DNA of 64,000 nucleotides, taken from NCBI GenBank assembly GCA_032718475.1, contig JAUCBJ010007598.1, forward strand, positions 1 to 64,000, in the 5' to 3' direction. Under the pieces are notes generated by a model. That model was not told where the DNA came from. It ran no database searches and was given only the letters and a program-made list of their open reading frames with translations. Of this stretch, positions 1-11,110 are shown one piece after another. A program made the translations under genes and the position numbers. Within the stretch, counting starts at the first letter, position 1. Every line of letters begins with the position of its first letter. Source of the DNA: Nemertoderma westbladi (lineage: Eukaryota; Xenacoelomorpha; Nemertodermatida; Nemertodermatidae).

Positions 1-18
1 TGTCACTTTCCATAGACG

Positions 19-165
19 AAAAAAAAAAGTTGGAATTTGTTTTGGCATACCCTCCCATTTTGTGTCAAATGCAAAAATAACAATATTTTATCATTATACC
101 ATACCAAAATTTTGACGTTGAACCACCCCCCAAAGGCATTTTCGATTTGCAATTTTTAACGCGAA
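19..165 (+). repeat. Left terminal inverted repeat (diverged)
   Basis: Shared blocks with the reverse complement of 3545-3680, in order: an A-run, TGG, ATTTTG, GCATACCC, ATTTGTG-like, a TTTTATCATT-like block and a CCCCCCAA block. The arms are alignable by eye but clearly diverged from each other. Confidence 0.5.
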
Positions 166-490
166 CCGCTGAACACTTGTAGACTTAGAAAGACATGGTG
201 AATTGGTAAAAATGGTTGTAAGACTTTGATAACCACATCTACCCCCACTAAATCGGCCATTGCGGTTTGAATGAGACCAAAAATACTTTGTAAAAAAAAA
301 TAAAAAAATAAATGTAAAAAAATACTTTGTATTATGGAAAGAAGAGTCAAAATTGACATTGAGGTGTTCTTCATTGAATTGGCCATTTTTAGTTAATTGG
401 TAATTTCAAAGTATATTAGCTAGATACAGTGACTGTGTTGCCATTGTGACTTTGTTGTCACAACGGTACCACAATGTCTGTTGTACCGGT

Positions 491-850
491 GTATGTTATA
501 GTACACTGCAATTTAGGCCTATCAGTTAAGCTACAGGCTGACAGGTACAGCATATTATTTATCTAACCTACCTACTCTGCAGTACCTACAGTATAGTACT
601 GTACAGTAGGCATATACCACTACTCCTGCAGTACCTATATTGCATCAAATCATATTGCAACTGGTGTATGTTATAGTACACTGCAATTTAGGCCTATCAG
701 TTAAGCTTCAGGTTAACAGGTACCACAGCATATTATTTATCTAACCTACCTACTCTGTAGTACCTACAGTATAGTACTGTACAATAGGCATACCCCTATG
801 CATGCCTACAGTAGGCCTACCTACATTGCATGAAATTATATATTAACAAA
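491..850 (+). repeat. Two-copy tandem duplication (175-bp offset) upstream of the transposase ORF
   Basis: The segment beginning at 491 recurs from 666. Both copies share an AGGCCTATCAGTTAAGC block, a CATATTATTTATCTAACCTACC block and a palindromic run of TACAGTA/TACTGTA. The second copy ends at the ATG at 852, so the duplication makes up the presumed promoter and leader of the transposase gene. Confidence 0.8.
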
Positions 851-851
851 C

Positions 852-3161
852 ATGGCTACTATTACCACAGAATTGCACAAAACTCGTTCATCTACTGCAA
901 TATGGCTCATTGGTCAGCCTACTGTTTCTCTGTCTGAAGAAAGCCCTAGACAGCTTCCTACTATAGGACAAGTCCTTCGTCGACTATTTTATGATCTTCG
1001 AGTAAACAAACTGACTAAACCTGTAGGATACTCTAATACAATAAATGAAGTGATTCTGTTATATAATAAGGCAAATGTGCCAACAACACAAAAGCCAAAC
1101 GCTGTAGCTAAACTAAAAGCACTTCATGATGAATATTCAGCAGTTGGAAAACATAAATCTCGGACCTCAGACAAAACTCAAATCGCTAAAGAGAAAAACT
1201 TTTCATTGAGGATGTCAAAACTATTTGATATTGCCCACGCCAAATCAATGGAAAAAATAAAAATTAAGGAGGACTGGACATTCCTTCAGGACCAGAGGAC
1301 AGAGAGACTGATGGTAATGTCAGGTGAAGACAAGATTTACAATGAGAAGAAAAATAGGATCTTGAAGCGGAAACTAACTATGGAAAAACGCAAAGAGCAA
1401 GCTGAAATTCTGAAAGATTCCCAAAGTCTCGTTCTTACATTGAGTGAATCCGAAAATAGTGAGGCATCTGGAGATGATGGTGAATTCATACCCAGTAAAT
1501 ATCACAAACAGCAACTTGAACCAGACAGCGATTTAATTGCAAGTACTATTACCGGCACTTACACTACTAGTGATAAAGCTGCTGTTATAAATGACCCTAA
1601 ATTCGTTGCCAGTATGGAAAGAACAGCAACATCACCTCGAGAGGCGATGTTTGTTGTTACTCCAGCTCTCACAGCTGCAGGAGTAGATGTGACATCGATT
1701 ACTTTATCGGCTTCTTCAATAGCCCGAGCTCGGAAAACAGTCCGGGAATCTACTGGTCGAGAAATTAAAGAAAATTTTCTATTAGGCCTAAATACACCTG
1801 TAATCGCACATTTTGACAGTAAAATTATACCATCTGAAGTTGCCCAGGACAATAATGATCATATGCCAGTAGTTATTTCGGGAGAAAATGTAGAAAAACT
1901 GCTTGGCATACCCCGTTTGCCAGCTGGAACTGGTACAATTATGGGGAATGCTGTTGTTAAAATTATTAATGAGTGGGAAGGTGTTTCTGACTGGTTGGCC
2001 GGCCTTTGTTTTGATACCACAGCTTCTAATACTGGAGTTAATGTTGGTGCTATAACTGTAATTCAAAAAGCTTTTGATAAGAGACTTTTGTTCTTAGCTT
2101 GCCGACATCACATTTTGGAGGTTGTATCGTCAGCTGTGTTCGATAAATATTTCCCAACATGTGGTCCAGAAATACCACTCTTCCGTCGTTTCAAGGAGCA
2201 GTGGCCCTATATAAACCAAGAAAGTTACTTGTCACTTGACAAAACAACTGGCCAGTTTGTCTTATCCAGTGAGGAAGAATCGTGGCTGGCTAATAATAGA
2301 GAGAGCACATGTAAAGCACTAACTGATATACTAGCCAGAAAAACTGCCCCAAGACAGGACTATAGTGAGTTTATTAATTTAGTACTTCTTAGTCTGGGCT
2401 GTCCTGCTGCTAAAGCTAAATTTTCGACTCCTGGAGCATACAGCCATTCCCGGTGGATGGCTAAGGGGATATACTGTCTGAAGATTTTGCTTTTTCGAGA
2501 TCAGTTTGATTTGAGCCATCACGAATTGAATTCATTGAAACGTATTGTACTATTTATAGCAACAATTTATATTGTACCTTGGAATTTAGCCCCAGATAGC
2601 TGCAATGCTCCCATTAATGACTTACTGCTACTCAAGAAACTTGAAAGGTACCACGTTGTAGATAAAGAAGTTGCCAGTATAGCTTTGAAAAAACTGAAAG
2701 GGCAGCTGTGGTACTTAAGTGAAGACCTTGTTGGGATGGCACTTTTCTCTCCTTTGGTGGAAGTATCAGAGAAGAAAGCGATTGTGTCTGCTCTGAGTAA
2801 ACCTGAAAATACAAACGACAGCAGAAGATTGCCGCATAAGACAACAGACTGTTTCCAGAACAAGACCTTAGCAGACTTTGTCACAAAAAGGTCACTGAAC
2901 CTGTTCAAAGCTCTGAAACTGGAACCCCATTTTCTTCAAAGCAAACCGGAATCATGGCCTGAGAACGCTAATTATATCACAGCCATGAGAAAGGTGAATT
3001 CATTGTCTGTAGTCAACGACTGTGCTGAACGAGCTGTAAAGTTGGCTACAGACTTCAACAACCATTTAACAAGGGATGATGTCCAGCGTCAACTTATGTA
3101 CCAGATTGTTGAATATCATCGTCAAACTTTTCCAAAGCCTCTCAAAATGAAACTTGTCTAA
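852..3161 (+). CDS. Transposase-like protein (hAT-like fold, unassigned superfamily), 769 aa
   Basis: One uninterrupted ORF beginning with ATG (AACAAACATGG context). The N-terminal 190 residues are basic and rich in K/E, with a likely coiled coil at about 150-195. From about residue 310 the sequence looks like a DDE-type core: an acidic motif AHFDSK near 318, FDTTASNTG near 391, and an ACRHHILE motif about 27 residues later. This order resembles the D...D...CxxH pattern of hAT transposases. Near the C-terminus NDCAERAVKL could supply the catalytic Glu. Similar stand-alone proteins are, from memory, multicopy and unannotated in several invertebrate genomes. The ORF is flanked by inverted repeats, so a transposon origin is likelier than a host gene. 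An intact ORF suggests recent activity. Function in transposition is inferred from motif order only. Confidence 0.65.
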   Translation: MATITTELHKTRSSTAIWLIGQPTVSLSEESPRQLPTIGQVLRRLFYDLRVNKLTKPVGYSNTINEVILLYNKANVPTTQKPNAVAKLKALHDEYSAVGKHKSRTSDKTQIAKEKNFSLRMSKLFDIAHAKSMEKIKIKEDWTFLQDQRTERLMVMSGEDKIYNEKKNRILKRKLTMEKRKEQAEILKDSQSLVLTLSESENSEASGDDGEFIPSKYHKQQLEPDSDLIASTITGTYTTSDKAAVINDPKFVASMERTATSPREAMFVVTPALTAAGVDVTSITLSASSIARARKTVRESTGREIKENFLLGLNTPVIAHFDSKIIPSEVAQDNNDHMPVVISGENVEKLLGIPRLPAGTGTIMGNAVVKIINEWEGVSDWLAGLCFDTTASNTGVNVGAITVIQKAFDKRLLFLACRHHILEVVSSAVFDKYFPTCGPEIPLFRRFKEQWPYINQESYLSLDKTTGQFVLSSEEESWLANNRESTCKALTDILARKTAPRQDYSEFINLVLLSLGCPAAKAKFSTPGAYSHSRWMAKGIYCLKILLFRDQFDLSHHELNSLKRIVLFIATIYIVPWNLAPDSCNAPINDLLLLKKLERYHVVDKEVASIALKKLKGQLWYLSEDLVGMALFSPLVEVSEKKAIVSALSKPENTNDSRRLPHKTTDCFQNKTLADFVTKRSLNLFKALKLEPHFLQSKPESWPENANYITAMRKVNSLSVVNDCAERAVKLATDFNNHLTRDDVQRQLMYQIVEYHRQTFPKPLKMKLV

Positions 3162-3690
3162 TTCATGGTTAATAATTTAATATAAATAGCAATTATTATT
3201 CATTGTTAATAATTAATATAAATTAAATATCAATATCAATATTTTCGGTTTTATTTTCGTTTCTATTGTCATTATGAACCATGTCACTATAGTTACAATA
3301 CAATGAAGAGAACAGTCAAAATTGATAATGCGGTCTCCTTTGATGAGTCCCTTATTGGTAATATCGAAATTTAAGCTTGAGGTTTCCAAAATATTGGTAC
3401 TAGGACTTAGACAATCACATCTACCCCCACTAAATCGGCTATTGCGGTTCGAATGAGACCAAAATGGACTTCATATGATGACTGGAAGTGTCCTAACTGA
3501 CAGATGGCCTTTTTCATTCAAAAATATACCATTCGATTAACATTGACAATTTCAAGCGGCTTGGGGGATGGCTTAACCTGAGCCAAATGATGAAAAATTT
3601 TGTCTGTGTCGTTTTTTCACCCAAATGCACAAATCCAGTGGGTATGCACAGTCAAAATCCAAAATTTTTTTTTTTGACACACCCTACGAG
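3162..3690 (+). other. 3' non-coding part of the DNA transposon
   Basis: AT-rich after the transposase stop, then the right-hand copies of the direct repeats (from about 3303 and at 3416-3464) and the right inverted repeat (about 3545-3680), ending in a T-run followed by GACACACCC. No other gene is seen. Confidence 0.5.
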
Positions 3691-4254
3691 TGTATGCCTA
3701 GTGTGTATGTCTTCCCAGGCAGCTTCTGATAAATCAAACGGGAGTCCGGGTCCGGGGAAGTTCCATTGCGACTCGACAATAGACTTCAGTTCTTCACTAG
3801 TGTAGCCCGCGTAGCTATCTCTAGTTGACCGTTGACTTCTCGCCCAATCGATCTGGTGTTCTTCCACCGCGATCAATAACCCAGCGAGCACGGCTGCAGG
3901 AAGGATGAGAAGGGGATCCGTATAAACCGCATCCGTCATCTCTGTTCCGCTCTCGGGTGTCAGCTCTACAGTATCCTCACTACTGGAGCTGCTGGGCCGC
4001 TGAGGAATAAGTTCTTGACTAGCGGGTTGTTGCTGTTCCGCCGCTTGTTGGTCCCGCTTGACCTGAGCTCGGGTGCCTATGATAGACCTACGATGTTGGA
4101 CCAGCCTAGGTTCTGTTATTACTACTGGAGGGATGACCTTCCTCACAGTGGGAGGTGAACTGGATTTACGACCAGACGTTTGTACGTCTCTATCTGAATC
4201 GCAGATAGTTACATCTAATAAACTGTCTGACAGGTTCTGCTTAGTATCAGACAT
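3652..4254 (-). CDS. Unknown 200-aa protein, probably truncated retroelement gag-like ORF
   Basis: The ORF starts with a true ATG (4254) and begins MSDTKQNLSD. It is rich in S, E, Q and P up to about residue 105, then has a hydrophobic stretch (DPLLILPAAVLAGLLIAV) near 112-130 and an acidic C-terminal part. Its last residues are encoded by the terminal repeat of the DNA transposon at 1-3690, so the natural 3' end has been replaced by an insertion. I recognise no domain. The low-complexity N-terminus and the retroelement-rich surroundings suggest the start of a gag, but no capsid or zinc-knuckle motif is present. A host exon is the alternative. Confidence 0.35.
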   Translation of the reverse strand: MSDTKQNLSDSLLDVTICDSDRDVQTSGRKSSSPPTVRKVIPPVVITEPRLVQHRRSIIGTRAQVKRDQQAAEQQQPASQELIPQRPSSSSSEDTVELTPESGTEMTDAVYTDPLLILPAAVLAGLLIAVEEHQIDWARSQRSTRDSYAGYTSEELKSIVESQWNFPGPGLPFDLSEAAWEDIHTRHTLVGCVKKKNFGF

Positions 4255-5576
4255 GACTATGTATACCGTTGAATGTCTACTGCTGTATTACAGTCTGAGT
4301 AAGTCTAGTAACTCAGTATTACCTGCTAGCCTAGTAATTAATTACCGGTACTGCTACTCAGTGTAGCGTGATATATATATAATATATTAGAATACCGGTA
4401 TACTTATAGTATATATAACTATATAAGTATTATTACAGACTAGGTTTATCACAGAATACCGGTATAATTTTAGCACAAATATATATAAATATATAATAGG
4501 CCTATCGGAATACCGGTATACAGATTACAGTTTGTAGGATATATAATTCTGAAATAGAATTAATTACAAGTACCGGTATAATTTCAGCCTAGATTTATAG
4601 AAATAAAGATAATAGGCCTATCGTAAATACCGGTATATCAATTATTTCAAATAATTGAATTTCTGTTACTTTAGGGTTACTTTGTTACTTTACTTACTTT
4701 ATTACCGTTATTTGAGCAGTAATCCAACTGATATTGAGACCTGATGGTTGTATGGTAGGCCTACGATTTATAAATCGTTAGATTTGATTTATAATATATA
4801 TATACCCGTTTTAATGGGTTTTGTCAATGTTTGAAATAAATGTTATTATTTCTGGGGAGTAATCACTGCACAAAGCGGTGCGCTTTCAGTGAAGTGTTAC
4901 GTACAGGACACTAAAACAAATAATACTAATTTACCTAAGTTACTTAATACTACAAATTACGTACAATTCGGGTTGAGATTACAATCTCTAAATAAACATA
5001 AAAATTTTACAAAAAACACAAATACGAATTTTTAGGGTATTTTTACAAGAAGTCTACAAACCAGCCTAACAAAGGGTTAGAAATCTGATTATTACAGCGG
5101 ACAGGGTACTACGGTATTTGAAATAATAAGTAGTAGTAAATACACTGCGTTGTCTAGATAGGAAAATACCACCGCCTGACGACCTATAGCCGTATCGCTA
5201 TAGGTTCTACGTTATGTATCACGGAGTGTTCCTACCTAGAAGTTAATAGAGCTAATCGAATGTGCCTATCAACCACTTTACAACACAAATATAATGCCTA
5301 CAATAATTACTTCGGAAAGTATTGTACACTAAACCCTAAATTAGGTACAAGTACTTGTATAACAAATAATCAGTAGTTAAATATACTTGAACAGCTAAAA
5401 GAACCACGGCATCTGCTGGAGTGACCGATGCACAAAATCACCAGTCTTTACCTACGCCAAGCAGCCCGTGTAGTACCGGGGTTAATTTAACTATAGCGGT
5501 ATGTATAACAAACACAATTACTGTAGGAACAAACTTGGGGACTTGAATGTTGCAAATAATCGCATAAACTCTGAAT
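4255..5576. other. AT-rich non-coding stretch with repeated TACCGGTA palindromes
   Basis: No ORF of note. Between 4380 and 4640 the block AATACCGGTATA or a close variant recurs about five times at irregular spacing, often with TAGGCCTA nearby. The remainder is plain AT-rich sequence. Confidence 0.6.
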
Positions 5577-6175
5577 AATAAATATTACGCTACGCGTACA
5601 AACTACTCAAATAAAATACAGACCGAACACCGACAGACTACTATCAAGCCTAAACAAACTACGGTATATGCAGACTCCGAAATGGTTAGGGAGTATGCGC
5701 TCTAACCCAGTAGTGCGACTTATTCTTTAATTGGGGTTTACCTTACAGCATTCGCTGCCCTTACTGCCTAACCGTACTTAATCGGACAGATGATCTACAC
5801 ACGCGGCAATCCGTTCAGACTTAATAACAGCCAGACAACTATCCAGCCTACAAATTATTTAAATAAAATTATACGCTACCCGTACAGACTTACACAAACA
5901 AAGTACAGACCAAACGATGGCAGACTACTCTCAAGCCTAAATAAACTACAGGACATGCAGACTCCGAAATGATTAGGGAGTATGCGCTCTAACCCAGTAG
6001 TGCGACTTATTCTTTAGTTGGGGGGTTTACCTTACAGCGTTGCTGCCTCTACTTCCTAACCGTACTTAATCGGACAAGTGCTCTACACACACTGTAATCC
6101 GTTCAGACTTAACAGCAATCAGACAACAGCTTAGCCTACAAATTGTCTATACAATCTGATGAGGTTTACACGCCT
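5577..6175 (+). repeat. Two-copy tandem duplication with 287-bp offset
   Basis: TACAGACC at 5617 and 5904, and CAGACTCCGAAATG at 5671 and 5958, keep the same 287-bp offset. Both copies share the segments around GTGCGACTTATTCTTTA and CTAACCGTACTTAATCGGAC. The copies are perhaps 85-90% alike by eye. No coding content is seen. Confidence 0.8.
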
Positions 6176-7637
6176 TCTGTTCAATACTGGCCTACAAACA
6201 AATAAAACTTGACAGAAATAAGTAGAAATCTCAATAAAAAACCAGGGCTGCAGTCCCTGATTAATTATTAAGGCCTACTGGTATATAACAATCAAAATCG
6301 AATAATACTGCTGTAGGTACCGGTCCGGATGATCAGGCAGTCAGGCCTACTGGTTACCGGTCGACCGGTACTTTAGACTTTATTGCTTACTGCAATAAAG
6401 AAGCTATATCCTTTAATGTTCGCGCTTTCAGACCTTTGGCAGTTTAACCCGCCAAATTAGAATGTCTTCTAGATAATAAATCGCTTTTTAGTCTATGACA
6501 AGTATTTGATTCACTACACTAGTCGAAACCAATCCGTGCGCGACCATTCACCCGCTGGATATTCCCGGGAGATTGGGTTCGACGGTTTAATTTTTATTGC
6601 TATGTAAGCCTAATGTATTATTCGACTGACAGTACTATATAATCTCTGACAATATTATTCACCTTCGGTAATATTAACAGTTCCTTTAGGACGTGGCGCT
6701 TTATCTACCTAAACAGAGTTATGACTTAAACTACTCACAACGATATGGCTTAATTATAATTCACATATATGGCGCATTCTTTAGGAATTGCTTCTTTAAC
6801 AGACTCACTCATACACTATGCTGCACAATACTGCACACTAATCTGCCAATCTTCAATGATTTTAGTCACATATAAAAGGAACACAGGCTGACTCATGTAG
6901 GGTCTATCAAATAACATTAGATTCACTTCAAACCACTTTAACATAAGTCACAATCGTTATTGGTAACCTTTCTCTCTTACCTTAGGTATATCAAGAATAT
7001 TGGGTTGCGGGGTTATTTATCGTTATTCCAAATATAATTATTCATCAACCATATTATGAAGAACTGACAGCAAATAGCAGTATAAAACAACAAGTCAGTA
7101 CCGGTATGTCAGCAATGAGATATAGGCATGAGATATTCAAGTAGTCAGTTTGTTAAAGGATATATGCCCTTTATAATTAAACCTACCAGTGTACGACTAA
7201 AAAGCAGTACAGCACAAAATATTTCTAAGCCGTTCTTTCTTTGGCTCAAGACTGAATGTAAGCACTGCACATAGGCATTGCGTCATTTCTCGGAAATTCT
7301 CTGTACAAGGAGCCACAAAAACGCTCTCATTGGCTGACTGAACTGAGAGACGCCGTAGAACAAAGGAAATCAACACGTATGAATGTCAGCTGTTAACCGT
7401 AGTCATAGTAACTACTGTTCAAGAGTAGCTATCACCCTTTTGCGTCACGAATTGCCATAGAATCATAAAATATGCCTTTCACAGTACACATACGGAGGAA
7501 ATAGGTCTTAGATCCTCTAAAAACACAGATACAGCAATAATACGGTCTCTTACACTTATTAAATCAACTACGGAGTATTTTAATGTAAAAGATAATAAAA
7601 ATAACGGGGCAATTCAGCAAAGGCTTTTACAGCAGTC
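6176..7637. other. Non-coding, AT-rich
   Basis: No supported gene. The sequence has scattered ACCGGT and AGGCCT palindromes (6300-6370) and several short ORFs without coding character. It could be the leader or terminal repeat of the decayed element that follows, but no matching second copy was found in the window. Confidence 0.4.
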
Positions 7638-9391
7638 GTGCAGGGAGAGGCGAGGGTGAGTAGACCCAACCAGAGTAGAGATAGTGCACCGTCTAGAGAG
7701 GGGCGTAGAAGCAAAGTAGGAGGTAGCAAAGTGAAAGGTGGCGAATGGGGGGGGGGGGCTACGGGCACCCCATCACAAGAGATTAGTGGCGAAGGGGGGG
7801 GGAGGGGGGCAGAGAATGTCCCACCAGTATTGGCGGACAATGTGCATGGCAAGTTAGGTGAACCGCAGCACCCGACGACAGAGAATAGTAGGGGGATTGC
7901 GAGTATCCCCAGGAGCGTCCAACTGGGTAGAGAGAGAGAGGTTGGCGCTGTGAGGAGGCAAGCGACAAGATGTCGGGCCCAATCGGAAGACGGAAGAAGA
8001 ACAGTGGAGTTTATCCGGGAGGTCGAAGAGAGATCTCACAAAGAGGATTGCTACGCTGAAGAGAGAAGAAGTGAAGAGAATAGAAGACGAAAAGCAAAGA
8101 ATGCGAAGATGGAAAGCAAACCATCTGTAGCAGAGATGGAGTTAGAGAGTCAGTGGGGTCGAACTCCGGGAGATTGTCGTCACCCCAGAGAGACGCAGCC
8201 TGGTGAGATATACCATACACCAGGAGAAGGGTACAGGATGTACTGGTGCGAGGACGAGGACAGAAGAGGGGATCGAAGAGAAACTTCCCGATGGAATATA
8301 GCTGCCGATCAAGAGTACGGTAGTCGCGGGGAGGACTTCTTGGAATATTCGAGAAAATTAAACTTCGGTCCAGAAGGACACAGGCAGACTGCAGGACATA
8401 CTGTAGGCCTTACTGCACATACTATAGGCCATGCTGGAAGAGATAGTGTAGGCGATAGGGTAGAGCGAACAACAGGATTAGATCCAGAAGTTGCAGCATA
8501 CATACCAGTAGGTAGGCAAGAGGTGGATAGGCCTGTACCGGTACCTGCACACCAGTATGACTATAATATGCAGGGATACCACATATACCCAGGGGAGGGG
8601 GGAGTTATTGCCGATAGGTGTGTGAGCCCTAACATGGTAACATCAACCCCAATACCAAATATAACACCGGTGGGGGGGGGGGACAGGGTGACATTCCCCC
8701 ATTACGATATCAGCAATACACTCAACCGAGAACAAAAACCCCGAACCCCTTAGAGCAGAACAGATTGTGTGATACGGAGATATGGAGGGGACCGTTACCC
8801 CCAATGATATATCCGACACAGAAGAAATTAACAGGCCCGACGGGTAAACTGCATCCAACAACAGGAGAGTCTGTACAGCATCCATCAAACCCATTGGAAG
8901 CACAGGCCATGGGAATGGCAACTCTTATTGACGCACTTAAGACCAGGATCGAGCTGCCACCAGTGGAGCCATTTAAATTCGATGGAAGCAGACTGGAAGA
9001 ATACCTACAATTCCGACGCATGTACAGTAATGAAATATTAACTAAGAATCTGATGCAGGAGGAGTGCCTAAAATATTTACAAGTTTACACAGGGGGCCCA
9101 GCGTATGATATCGTAAGGCAGTTTCAAGGTATCGAGGGCGGATTCACGACTGCATGGCGGGCCCTAGACAGGGAATACGGACGACACCCTGCCAAGATCA
9201 TCCGGCAGACCTTGAGGGGAATACCATCAGGTGGCCAACAGGATAACCCTGTCAGTATAAAGACTTTCTCGAATAAGGTCCAGAAGGCATTAATCGTGCT
9301 GAAGACCTTGGATGCACCTTACGAACTCAACGCATCGAATAACATCACCACGATAGCACTGACACTGCCAATCTGGATAATAAATAAATAG
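7638..9391 (+). pseudogene. BEL/Pao-type gag region, broken
   Basis: Two ORFs in different frames abut: 7638-8753 (371 codons, no ATG at its start) and 8765-9391 (208 codons). The first is very polar, rich in R, E, G and K, with a charged helix near residues 120-165. The second carries the DUF1759 gag-like core found in BEL/Pao polyproteins: PPVEPFKFDGSRLEEYLQF, then an EECLKYLQ helix, a GGPAYDIV turn and a TAWRALDREYG motif. A frame change near 8750 and the stop at 9391 show decay. Runs of G at about 7750, 7797 and 8671 are likely sites of length mutation. No protease, RT or integrase follows, so most of pol is missing or was replaced. Confidence 0.6.
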
Positions 9392-10523
9392 AAGAAGATT
9401 GCCTTCTCCACCCGGGAGGAGAAAGGTGCAAAACCGGGCCTAGAGGAAATGTCAAACTTTCTTAATTATGAAGCAGAGCTGATTACGAACCCAGTCTACA
9501 GCGAGGATAGTCTGGGGAGGGCGCCAAACACCGAATATAACAGGCCAAAACTAGAACATAGTGCGACAAATGCGTTACCAAAGCTGAGACAATCGCTGCC
9601 ATGCCGCTGCCCATACTAGCAGGGGACTGCTAGTCCACAGATAGCCGGGGGTAGGGCCACACCATGGCATGGACAGGGACAAAATAATGACATAAATAAA
9701 TATAACCCCAACACGCCCAGTAGGCAAAACCCAAATGATGAAAACAGTAGAGAGCTAAGTATTAATATATGTGCGATACGCAGTGCGCTGTATAGGGAAG
9801 GCTATAATCCGAGAAACAAATGCCAATGGAACCACGTATAGTGGGGCGTGGTGAAAGGATAGAGGATAGTTCCAGAGAAATACCACCAGCAGATGAGCTA
9901 GGAGTGGAAGCAACACCAAGATAGCGGGCGGAGGAGAATGGATTTGATGAGGAAGACTTAGAGACGATGGGATGGAACAAGGATGTTCCCAGCGAGTATC
10001 GGTATGAGGGTGGAGAAGAGTGGATGGCGAGATGTCCGGAGGAGTGTCCGGAGGAGTGTCCGGAGGAGTGTCCGGAGGAGACGCTGGTCCAGTTAAGAGG
10101 CATACCGAAGAGGGGAAGGTCAGTTCCAAGAGAGATGGAATTGAGAAGGAGAGTGGGGCGAAGAATTAGAGGACCTACAAGGGGGCAGTGGGAGAGTTGC
10201 CTGCTGGAAGAATCACCCTTAGATTGTTGAGTCGCCCAATAAGTTGGACTGAAGGGGGGCGAAGATGGAAGAGTCAGATCCGTAGAAGTGAGAATTGGAA
10301 GAAAGATAGGAAGACCTACAGGAGGCCTGTGGGAAAGTGCTGCCTATTGGAAGGGGCACTTCAGAATTTAGTCGTCCAATATGTTGGACTGAGGGGGGTG
10401 GAAATGAGGGTGAGATGCCCTTCCCACACACAAAATATAAAATAAAAAAAAAATAATAAGCAAATAATAAAATAGGAAATTGAGATAGTAGAAAGTAATA
10501 GTAGTAGATAGTATGTAGCACTA
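9392..10523 (+). other. Decayed continuation of the gag region with small internal repeats
   Basis: Purine-rich sequence continuing the base composition of 7638-9391, with stops in all frames. It holds a 12-bp unit (GTCCGGAGGAGT) repeated four times at 10034-10081. It also holds a diverged two-copy duplication: 10168-10258 matches 10312-10399, sharing GACCTACA and CCAATA-GTTGGACTGA blocks. Confidence 0.5.
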
Positions 10524-10922
10524 AGTAGTAGTTAGAAGTTAGTAAGAGTAAGAGGAGAGTTAGAAGCTAGTAAGAGTAAGAGGAGAGTTGGAAGTTAGTA
10601 AGAGAAAGAGGAGAGTTAGAAGCTAGTAAGAGTAAGAGGAGAGTTGGAAGTTAGTAAGAGAAAGAGGAGAGTTCGAAGTTAGTAAGAGTAAGAGGAGAGT
10701 TAGAAGCTAGTAAGAGTAAGAGGAGAGTTGGAAGTTAGTAAGAGAAAGAGGAGAGTTAGAAGTTAGTAAGAGTAAGAGGAGGGTAAGAGTAAGAGGAGAG
10801 TTCGAAGTTAGTAAGAGTAAGAGGAGAGTTAGAAGCTAGTAAGAGTAAGAGGAGAGTTAAAGGCTAGAAAGAGTAAGAGGAGAGTTAGAAGTTAGTAAGA
10901 GTAAGAGGAGAGTTAGAAGTTA
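10524..10922 (+). repeat. 28-bp purine-rich minisatellite, about 14 copies
   Basis: The unit contains TAGTAAGAGTAAGAGGAGAG preceded by TTAGAAGT or a variant. The copies differ at a few fixed positions (GTTAG/GCTAG, GAGTAAG/GAGAAAG, GTTAG/GTTGG), and alternation of these variants implies growth by multi-unit blocks. Strand asymmetry is extreme: almost no C on the + strand. Confidence 0.9.
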
Positions 10923-11110
10923 GAGATTAGGGAGTGTGGTATATTGACATACCATGAGAGTAGTAGCGGGGTACATAGTACCGGAGTGGTAGGGTACAAA
11001 GTACCATTAGTAGAAGTTAGAAGTTAGGGAGTGTGGTATATGAACATACCACGAGAGTAGTAGCAGGGTACATAGTACCGCTGGTAGAAGTTAAAGGTTA
11101 GGGATTGTGG
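10923..11110 (+). repeat. Tandem repeat of about 95 bp containing short hairpins
   Basis: Two full copies and a partial one share AGGGAGTGTGGTATAT, ACATACCA, GAGAGTAGTAGC and GGTACATAGTACC. Each copy includes at least two perfect small inverted repeats (GGTAT...ATACC, GGTACATAGTACC or GGTACAAAGTACC). It follows directly on the 28-bp minisatellite and shares its AGAAGTTAG motif. Confidence 0.75.

Larger units (their letters stand above)
1..3690 (+). mobile_element. DNA transposon with diverged terminal inverted repeats and one transposase-like ORF
   Basis: An intact 769-codon ORF (852-3161) is bracketed by diverged inverted repeats at about 19-165 and 3545-3680. The outer part of each arm is an A-run followed by TGG, ATTTTG and GCATACCC blocks, and the right arm matches as the reverse complement. 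Inside the arms, a 49-bp sequence occurs in direct orientation at 233-281 and 3416-3464 with about two mismatches. A further weak pair starts near 335 and 3303. The right end cuts into the 3' end of the - strand ORF at 3652-4254, which suggests insertion there. The left end is at or just beyond the window edge, so no target-site duplication can be checked. The superfamily is not assigned. Confidence 0.6.
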
